This document shows positions 57,129 to 64,000 of a DNA stretch of 64,000 nt, one piece after another. Positions within the stretch are counted from its first letter, which is position 1. Each line of letters starts with the position of its first letter. This DNA comes from Beverwykella pulmonaria (Eukaryota > Ascomycota > Dothideomycetes > Pleosporales > Melanommataceae): contig BCHH01000003.1 of NCBI GenBank assembly GCA_001599595.1, forward strand, positions 2,833,151 to 2,897,150. The letters are read 5' to 3'. The notes under the pieces are model-generated. The model did no database searches and was not told where the DNA came from. It saw only the letters and a program-made list of their open reading frames with translations. Position numbers and translations under genes: made by a program.

Positions 57129-58880
57129 ATGTCTTCGAGACACAAAGCCACACCGAGGAAACCCAAGGCGGCCAAGATCGCAGAGAAGCAAGCACGACAG
57201 CTACCCGCATCCACCCTAATCAAGAATGCCGGGAGAGCAGCAGCCCTACTCCTCATTGCCGGCATCGCGTCTCCCATCTCTCAGCTCAATCTGTCCCCCG
57301 TCTATGGCTCCATACCTGCATCGTTGCATCACCAGAGAGCCATGACGGTCACCGCTGTACTGGCCTTCATGTCAAGAAAAGCCTTGAAGAAATATGTATC
57401 AACTAGCATTGCTGAGTACATCGCCGTCATCGCCTACTGGACGCCAGTTATTCAATTCTTGCTGTTCCAACGAAGTGCCCAGCTAGGAATAGAAAATGGG
57501 CCATTGCTCATCGAGGGTCTGACCTACTTCCCCTTGCTTTTCCTCTCCGCATTTGCTGCTGGCAATTTGTTGGACACGATAGACCTGACCAAATTCAACC
57601 TTCACCCAACGATCGCCGAAGTACTCCTTCCCACGGCATCCTACTTCTCTGTATCATCCATCGCCAAAATCGCAGCATCCATAATACCCAGCTACGTCGG
57701 CACACATCTCTACTTCACTCGAGTTGGCTTCCAAATGCTCATCGGATCTGCCTCTGCCTTTCTGACTCCCTCGAGAGTTGTCCTCCTCGCTTTTCCCGCG
57801 ATCCTCCACACGATGCTCGCAAATCCCCATTACGCCTCCGAATCCGCGCTACAGAGGGCAAATGCAACGCTAGTCTCTACCCAGAATTTCACAATCCTAG
57901 CGCGCCAGGAATCGCTCACAGGCTATGTCTCCATCCTTGAAAACGACGGGGACAGTGCCTTTCGCCTGATGCGCTGCGATCACTCTCTCCTCGGCGGTGA
58001 ATGGCTGGTCACTCCTGTCGCGAAATCAAAGGGCCAGAATCAGCGCGAGACTATATTCTCCGTCTTCGTGCTATTGGAAGCTGTACGTTTGGTCGAGGAC
58101 CAGCAACCCGACACAGTCCCCGTCCCCGATTCTGAGAAGTCCGCCCTCGTAATTGGTCTCGGCATTGGAACAGCGCCCAACGCCTTGATCTCGCACGGAA
58201 TTAATACGACCATCGTAGAGCTCGACCCCGTTGTCCACTACTACGCAACAAAGTACTTCGACCTCTCGCCCAACCACACAGCCGTCATTGACGACGCCAT
58301 CGTATACGTGAACCACAAGTCCGAAACGAACCCTGGGTCGTTTAACTACATCATCCACGATGTCTTCACCGGGGGCGCTGAACCCGTATACCTCTTCACC
58401 GAAGAGTTCTTCCAAGGCCTACGCGCCCTCCTCAAAGACAACGGCGTCGTAGCAATCAACTACGCCGGCGACCTCTCCCTCCCGTCCACCCGCCTCGTCC
58501 TCAATACAATCCACTCCGTCTTCCCGGCATGTCGCCTCTTCCGGGACTCGCCCCAGTCTGATTCCTGGCAGCCCGGCGACCCGGACTTCATCAACATGGT
58601 AGTGTTCTGCATCAAGAATGACGACGGGAAGGGGAAGGCTGCTATTACGTTCAGACAGGCGGACGAGAAGGATTGGAAGGGGAGTATTGCGCGACAGAAC
58701 TTCCTGAGGCCGAGGGAGGAGTTTGAAATCAATTTTGATTTGGTGAAGGAGGAGGATGGAGGGAAAATTATGAAGAAGGACGGGGTCGGAGAGCTGGAGC
58801 AGTGGCATAAGTTGGGTGCGGTTAGCCATTGGAATATTATGAGGACGGTGTTGCCGGATGGGGTTTGGGAGTTGTGGTGA
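57129..58880 (+). CDS. Membrane-anchored spermidine/spermine-synthase-like protein
   Basis: An intronless 583-aa frame. A Lys/Arg-rich N-terminus (residues 1-30) is followed by about six to seven hydrophobic segments to ~260 (AAALLLIAGIASPISQLN, YFPLLFLSAFAAGNLLD, VVLLAFPAILHTMLA). The soluble half, from ~270, has the aminopropyltransferase fold: TGYVSILEN, RCDHSLLGGEW, the SAM-type loop VIGLGIGTAPNAL, the acidic VELDPVVHYYATKYF and the active-site-like IHDVFTGG. In true spermidine synthases a second Asp in the corresponding loops acts as base; I cannot confirm a full catalytic set here. Fungi have separate soluble spermidine and spermine synthases, so this is a paralogue of unknown substrate. 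Confidence 0.85.
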   Translation: MSSRHKATPRKPKAAKIAEKQARQLPASTLIKNAGRAAALLLIAGIASPISQLNLSPVYGSIPASLHHQRAMTVTAVLAFMSRKALKKYVSTSIAEYIAVIAYWTPVIQFLLFQRSAQLGIENGPLLIEGLTYFPLLFLSAFAAGNLLDTIDLTKFNLHPTIAEVLLPTASYFSVSSIAKIAASIIPSYVGTHLYFTRVGFQMLIGSASAFLTPSRVVLLAFPAILHTMLANPHYASESALQRANATLVSTQNFTILARQESLTGYVSILENDGDSAFRLMRCDHSLLGGEWLVTPVAKSKGQNQRETIFSVFVLLEAVRLVEDQQPDTVPVPDSEKSALVIGLGIGTAPNALISHGINTTIVELDPVVHYYATKYFDLSPNHTAVIDDAIVYVNHKSETNPGSFNYIIHDVFTGGAEPVYLFTEEFFQGLRALLKDNGVVAINYAGDLSLPSTRLVLNTIHSVFPACRLFRDSPQSDSWQPGDPDFINMVVFCIKNDDGKGKAAITFRQADEKDWKGSIARQNFLRPREEFEINFDLVKEEDGGKIMKKDGVGELEQWHKLGAVSHWNIMRTVLPDGVWELW

Positions 58881-59215
58881 GAGAGGTTGTTGGAGAGGAG
58901 TAGCATGTAGAGCGCATGTTAGAACGAAGTGTGAGTGCAGACGTTTCTAGGTCCATACAGGCATTTTGTTTGATATCGTCTACTGGGTGTGGAGTTCTAA
59001 ACCAATGTTATTCGATCCAGTCCGTTCATTTTGGTACCCGCGTATGGGCCAGCCTCTTCCACCGTCTGCATGCCGGTCTTTCTCATCGTCATTGTGTACA
59101 TCATCTCTCATTAAAGCTTCACCGTACAATCTATCGATTATAGTCTTGAATCATAATATATGGCTGCTATGTTAAGTAATGTGGTTGAGATTTTGAGGTC
59201 ATGGAGCGAGTCCGA
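58881..59215. other. Short flank between gene and LTR element
   Basis: 3' flank of the preceding gene; nothing recognisable. Confidence 0.4.
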
Positions 59216-59381
59216 TGTAAGAGGCTACCGACCTTAGGAATAATTGGTTGGTGAACCTCGGAACCTTAGTTCGGGTGACTAAGCACATTTCACGTATATA
59301 GCCGAGGTCCCAAACCTCCGAGACTCTTCATAAGTATTCTTCTGGCACTATATTGGCTCCTCGAGCACCCAGCCCCTTACA
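59216..59381 (+). repeat. LTR copy 1
   Basis: A 166-bp unit that begins TGTAAGAGGC and ends CCCCTTACA, i.e. TG...CA with short inverted ends. It matches 61045-61203 in the same orientation and 61204-61487 in the opposite orientation. Confidence 0.75.
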
Positions 59382-59575
59382 TTTAATTTGATCATCCAAC
59401 TTTCTGAGCTCAATCTGCCGCGGGGCAGTGAGACTCCTAACTCAAGGACACCAACGTTGCTAAGCAACTCACAAACGAGGGCCACGACCTGTGAAGGGAG
59501 AGAGTTCCCCACAGCGAGCATTAAGAGAAACCCGACGGACTCTCGACTACTGGGAAACACCGGATATGGAACTGG

Positions 59576-60371
59576 GTGAGAGACCTTCCACTGAAGGTTT
59601 ACGTCTCCGCGCAGACACATGCGAGACGGGCCATTAGCCTACGAGATAGCGATGAATGGAACGACGGCAGGATCGTTGAACAGTTCAGCTCTGAGTTACG
59701 AGAACTCAGGCTAGACGACGCAGAAATCCAGGGATTTCCGAACGAAGTTACAAGACTTGTTGACCGTAAGGACGCGCTCTGAACTGAAGCTCAAAATATC
59801 AACAAACACCTCGCAATTATGGGCGGGGGACCCGCTCTAGACCCCCAACAACAACGTAGGCCCAGCCGCCCCCGAGCTCGGCACCCACGGGCCATGTGGG
59901 GAGCGAAGAAACCTCAGGGGCACAATCTTTGACGGCAGAGAGCACACCAACCAGCGACCGGCTCAACTTCCTGGAACAAATAGTATTACGAATGCTAAGC
60001 AAAGAGGGAGGCAGCAGCCGCCGACCTCGGGTCGCGGACCCTGCTTACTTTGATGGGGACTGGAGAGACATTCGACGCTTCTAGAAGGTTATGGAGTTCA
60101 AGATATCTAAGGATAGAGAGGTCCTTGGAAACATTCTTGGGTACATCATGAGCCGACTGTCAGGTCGAGCAGCAACGGTGGGGCTTTCTTACCTCGCACA
60201 CCACCCAAAATGCACCGAAAAAGAGTTTTGGGACCACCTCGACAGGAATTTCCACAACGCCCTGGCCGAGGGGTGGCTCGCAACCGCCTCTTCACGATGC
60301 GACAAGGTAGCCGCAAGCTACGCGACTTCAACCTCGACTTTAATAACTGCGCAGTGGAAGCCGACGAAAAA
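59576..60371 (+). pseudogene. LTR retrotransposon gag relic, truncated
   Basis: From 59576 an open stretch (IVEQFSSELRELRLDDAEI) ends in TGA at 59780. After a frame change it resumes with SDRLNFLEQIVLRMLSKEGG, YFDGDWRDIRRF, a TAG, then DREVLGNILGYIMSRLSGRA and the capsid-like EKEFWDHLDRNFHNALAEG. One missing base near 60270 shifts the frame; the intended reading ARNRLFTMRQGSRKLRDFNL continues in another frame up to 60371. The pattern is a Ty3/gypsy gag capsid region. No protease, RT or integrase was seen in the window, so the element is non-autonomous. Confidence 0.6.
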
Positions 60372-60586
60372 GCGCGCTGGTAGACGTTTTTTAAGGTTTC
60401 CTGGTTGTTTTCGTCGGCTTCCACCGCGCAGTTGTTAAAGTCCAGGTTGAAGTCGCGTAACTTGCGGCTACCTTGTCGCATCGTGAAGAGGCGGTTGCGA
60501 GCCACCTCCTAGGCCAGGGTGTTGTGGAAATTCCTGTCGAGGTGGTCCCAAAACTCTTTTTCGGTGCATTTTGGGTGGTGTGCGAG
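60193..60586. repeat. Inverted gag duplication forming a 178-bp-arm hairpin
   Basis: Positions 60193-60370 and 60408-60586 are near-perfect reverse complements, separated by 37 nt. The right arm, read on the minus strand, is a second gag copy that keeps one base lost from the left arm near 60270. It continues through the loop as ENNQETLKNVYQRA, so the left copy was truncated at the junction. Confidence 0.85.
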
Positions 60587-61044
60587 CAAGAAAGAATGTC
60601 CAAGAAAAAGAGTTGAGGTGCTCGAAGCGCTGAAGTGGAGAGGTTGGTATAGTAAAGAAAGAGAGCAAGAAGGGGAGCTTAACAATGAGGGACTGTTGTT
60701 TGCGTTAGAACCTACTAGCGCGGGAGCAACCGATCACAACATCCGAAGCTCGGAGCCTCAGTTGAAGCAGGAGCGCAGGTTTCTGGGTAAACAAACAACG
60801 ACAAAGTGAAAGCAGCGCCGAACCCGGCCGGAAACTCTGAGTCACAACGCTGGGTGATAGAACCTTGGGATAGAGTTGCGGCACAACGCTGAGCCTCGAA
60901 AGCACAAAGCGAGCGTAGACATTTAAGGATTCGATGAGGTTTTTCGGCCGCTGCTTGGGGATACCTCGGAATGCGCGCGGAGCGGATGATACCACGACCC
61001 TTGTCGCGAGCACTGGCGCCCGAGTCCACAGTTTAAGCCTATTG
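60587..61044. other. Internal sequence of the LTR element
   Basis: No clear coding sequence. At about 61012 the plus strand has TGGCGCCCGAGT, which looks like a tRNA-Lys-type primer-binding site but is not next to a matching LTR end; probably rearranged. Confidence 0.3.
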
Positions 61045-61203
61045 CTCAGGAATACTCGGTTGGTGAACCTCGGAACCTTAGGTCGGGGTGACTAAGCACA
61101 TTTCACGTATATAGCTGAGGTCCCAAACCTCTGAGACTCTTCATCAAATTCATAAGTATTCTTCTGGCACTATATTGGCTCCACGAGCACCTAGCCCCTT
61201 ACA
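61045..61203 (+). repeat. LTR copy 2 (5' truncated)
   Basis: Matches LTR copy 1 from its AGGAATA region to the CCCCTTACA end. It has a CAAATTCATAAG insertion-like difference and directly abuts the inverted copy 3. Confidence 0.75.
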
Positions 61204-61487
61204 GTAAGGGGCTAGGTGCTCGTGGAGCCAATATAGTGCCAGAAGAATACTTATGAATTTGATGCAGAGTCTCGGAGGTTTGGAACCTTAGCTATATACA
61301 TAGAATGTGCTTAGTCACCCCGACTAGAGGTTCCGAGGTTCCCTAGCCCATTGTTCCCGAGGTCTGTGGCCTCTTTCATCTCGGAGGTTCGGAACCTTAG
61401 CCATATACGTGAAATGTGCTTAGTCGCCCTGACCTGAGGTTCCGAGGTTCACCAACCGAGTATTCCTGAGGTCTGTAGCCTCTTACA
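61204..61487 (-). repeat. LTR copy 3, inverted, with internal 109-bp duplication
   Basis: Reverse complement of the LTR, meeting copy 2 head-on at CCCCTTACAGTAAGGGG. Within it, 61271-61379 and 61380-61487 are diverged direct copies of the LTR's 5' half. Confidence 0.75.
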
Positions 61488-64000
61488 ATTACATCCGATA
61501 ACATGCTCGGAGCCAGATGATCTGGGAGAGACTGTGGTGATGGTAATGGTTTCAACGCTAACGAGTAGATACCAACTTTTGAGCAGTATCACGGTTAGGG
61601 TTTATGACCATTTGCAGGAGAGCAGCCACGTTTTCGATAAATTTGTCCAACAGGTTATTCGGTTTCTTGTAATTCCAACCATAGAAATGCAGGGTGCATC
61701 GACGATGAGAAATGTATATCAAGATGGGAAGTAAACCATTGAATACACTCAGTTCTTAGAGCTGTGCATTCCGTCTCTTAATCTATCAAACTACCTTTGA
61801 ACACGTTTCATACAACAAGAATCTTCTTTTTCAGAATTGAAATGGTACAATTTCTCTTAATAACAGGTAAAAGAAATGCCGCGCAATAGAGGATAAACAA
61901 ATAATAGAAATCAACACAGACCTAATGGGAAAAGACTGCTTGCTGTCCCCATGGAGATATCTGCATATCATTCTAGGCTATTGGCAATATGTAAATTATT
62001 TCAATGACACCTGACGACTTGGAAGATGGTGTATCTGCTTACCATTGCAACCACTTAATTGGGCTCCAGAGCCACCGAGAAATTGACGTACCGCCGTGAC
62101 CTCGTTTTCCTCTGTCGCTCATCTCACACCTAGCCACATTGATTCCGCGCCGTCCCCACGTCGTTCCCGCGTAACCTCACGCAGAACCACCTACCTGCCA
62201 AGCGGCGCCTACCGCTGCACTCGTGTAGCCTCACTACCGTGGTCTAGGATGGGGCATGTCACCGTCGCGTGGAAGGTGATGTTGGGCATGGAGTGGAATA
62301 GAGGGACAGAGAGACTCGTGAGTGAAACTAGCGCTGTGGGAGTGTGGTACGGGAGGTGGTTAGCGATTGGGTTAGAATATAAAGTATCAGTGAGTGGGGA
62401 TGGGGACATTTCGGGTAGCGTGCGCTTTGCGAGAGTCAATGGGCAAGTTGAGGTGAGCGATGACAGTTTTGCGGATGTAATCGCGTGCCCAGATTTCGAG
62501 TTTCCACACGCTGTTCTGCTTGTGGAAATGCCCGATGGTAGACGATTTAAACAGGGGCGACAGTACGTGGGTACTCGGTCAACCAGTGAAATCGCTTCAA
62601 TAGCAAGTCTACTATGGTGGGAAATGGAAGGTCATCCAGGATGTCTTCGAGATTCCCTAAATCAACGCCCAGTTCTAGTACTACAAATAAACAGGCTGTT
62701 AGCGCTAGGCACTATACAGAGGTGCCACTCTAAGGCGTGCTACCTGTAGTTGTTCAATATGCTGCAAGTCTTGGGTATTCATTTGATGTGAATGCACAAG
62801 TAAGGATCGGAGTCAAGGGAGTAAAATGTCGGGCTGTTGCACCCGCCTTGCCTTCAGATGCCCAGCTGTGCCAATTCGTCTGTAGGTAGTCATGTGGCTC
62901 ATATTCACTTCCGGTCAGTCATCTCCGTATATACGCAATGTACAACACTCTCTGCTGTCCTCAATGACGATCGCAAGGTGGTTTCCGCCTCCCCACCAAA
63001 TAAATGAGAGATCTTCCGCGATCCAATATTTAATGTTGCAGACAAGACCCGCCAAGTCCGCCGTGCCCTCAGCCCAGCCTCTCTGGGCGTTAGGAGTCCT
63101 CCCTTCGAGCGGAAAGCGGATATGCCAAGGATAGTTCTGTAACATGGCTCCTAGCGGAGGGGATGCATCTTGCATGGGGGATCGTGCAGCAATCTTGGCT
63201 GTTTGTGTAACTGCCTTGGCGCGGGATGGACGAATCCCACGGTGGAATGGGACGGGTATGGCCTTGGTGTTGGTGTTGCGAATTGGGTTTGAAGCCGTTA
63301 AGCTAGGATCCTTGCAGATAGAAGTTTCCTTGCATCTCAAGGCGTCAATGGAGAAAACTAAAATGGATCTGCGCTTCCCAACACTTGGTCTCGCGGCGTC
63401 GGATTACGTATACAGTTGCGTACACTAGCTGCGTACACTGGCCGAATCCGAAGATCGGCTTCCGAGTCGAAGAGTGGTACAGGAAAAGCAAGCCGCAGGA
63501 CAAAACTTAATCGTGTTTCAGCGGACAGTGGTGAGCGAGGAAGTTCCTAGCCTGAAGGCTTCGTGGTTCCAGTTTGTGTGCACGATGAGTTGTCCACGCC
63601 AAGGGACGGATGTTTCATTCCTAGAAGTATGGCTGATATCGGAGAGCGTAGGGAGCTTGCGAAACACTGACGAGTGGCCACCGGTGTGCGACCGCAAAGA
63701 ACGCGACCTGCTTTAGAGCTGTGATGCAGTGATGAAAAAAGATATTGCGTGGTTCCGCCAAGGGCGGAGAACGGCAATAGGAGGCGCCAAGTGATTCCGA
63801 CCTCAGGCGAGCAACTGCCAAGGGCGGTGCGAAGGGAAGCTGTCGCTGGTGGAGCTCATTAGGGAGAGTTTGCCAAGCGTGGAGATTCATTTCGGTATGT
63901 CGAGTACGCCCCCATGAGCGAGGCATCAGAGTAATAAATGACGACGATCACGATTTTCGGCTTGCATTCTCGAAGTCTTGGTTGTCAAACACCCCCATCT
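61488..64000. other. Right-edge region without a recognisable gene
   Basis: 2.5 kb. The only long open stretch is at 62096-62749 (separate entry). No RNA gene, repeat or conserved motif identified. Confidence 0.4.
62096..62749 (+). CDS. Doubtful hypothetical protein
   Basis: A 217-aa open frame, possibly without a natural ATG at its stated start. The middle reads plausibly (FARVNGQVEVSDDSFADVI, HAVLLVEMPDGRRF), but I recognise no domain. The minus strand is also open for 76 codons, and there is no supporting neighbour. It may be chance or a decayed gene. Confidence 0.25.
   Translation: MTSFSSVAHLTPSHIDSAPSPRRSRVTSRRTTYLPSGAYRCTRVASLPWSRMGHVTVAWKVMLGMEWNRGTERLVSETSAVGVWYGRWLAIGLEYKVSVSGDGDISGSVRFARVNGQVEVSDDSFADVIACPDFEFPHAVLLVEMPDGRRFKQGRQYVGTRSTSEIASIASLLWWEMEGHPGCLRDSLNQRPVLVLQINRLLALGTIQRCHSKACYL

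Noticed and set aside
61005..61025. Retroviral-like primer-binding site TGGCGCCCGAGT
   Set aside because: It is not directly downstream of any LTR copy in the matching orientation, so it cannot be assigned; kept only as a note.
63144..63926. Several overlapping open frames near the right edge
   Set aside because: Both strands are open, compositions are unremarkable and no motif is present.

Overview
The window looks like a piece of a filamentous ascomycete (Pezizomycotina) chromosome. The evidence is dense eukaryotic genes broken by very short introns (about 45-70 nt, GT...AG, with CTAAC/CTGAC-type branch sites), a HET-domain gene, Zn2Cys6 and fungal transporter families, and retrotransposon relics whose stop codons look like C-to-T (RIP-type) decay. 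I cannot name the species. Exon coordinates were worked out by hand from splice signals and reading-frame continuity.

Region 1-13,100 is an accessory, repeat-rich island. From left to right it holds a RIP-like Ty3/gypsy gag relic running off the window edge, a 3 x 48-bp tandem repeat inside a cluster of TCACGTGA sites, an intact HET-domain gene, a badly frameshifted secreted-protein region with hevein-type (CBM18) chitin-binding modules, and an intact single-pass membrane protein with a PAN/apple-like ectodomain. It ends with a relic of a fungal NLR N-terminal region that is interrupted by a 639-bp inverted-repeat DNA element. The membrane protein and the NLR relic share an N/G/T/Q-rich motif.

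Region 13,880-59,200 is conserved, gene-rich chromosome. It contains a GRAM-TBC-EF-hand Rab GAP (Gyp2/Mdr1 type), a mitochondrial-type SDR, an Inp54-like inositol-polyphosphate 5-phosphatase, and a possible small metabolic group (SDR, Zn2Cys6 regulator, acyl-CoA synthetase). It also has a 1054-aa Helo-like protein, an FHS sugar transporter, a Rom2-type Rho1 GEF (DEP-DH-PH-CNH), a Baeyer-Villiger-type flavin monooxygenase, an amino-acid permease, a small double zinc-finger protein with a long ATG-free leader, a Dal5/Tna1-type anion:cation symporter, a CCDC97-like protein and a membrane-anchored aminopropyltransferase-like protein.

Region 59,200-61,490 is a rearranged LTR retrotransposon: three LTR copies (one inverted), a gag relic and an inverted gag duplication forming a perfect hairpin geometry. 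The last 2.5 kb carries no gene I can recognise with confidence.

The most interesting part is the left island. It puts HET, NLR-type, chitin-binding and PAN-ectodomain genes together and may be a remnant of an allorecognition or immune-like locus. The conserved centre contributes housekeeping functions (Rab/Rho regulation, phosphoinositides, nutrient uptake).
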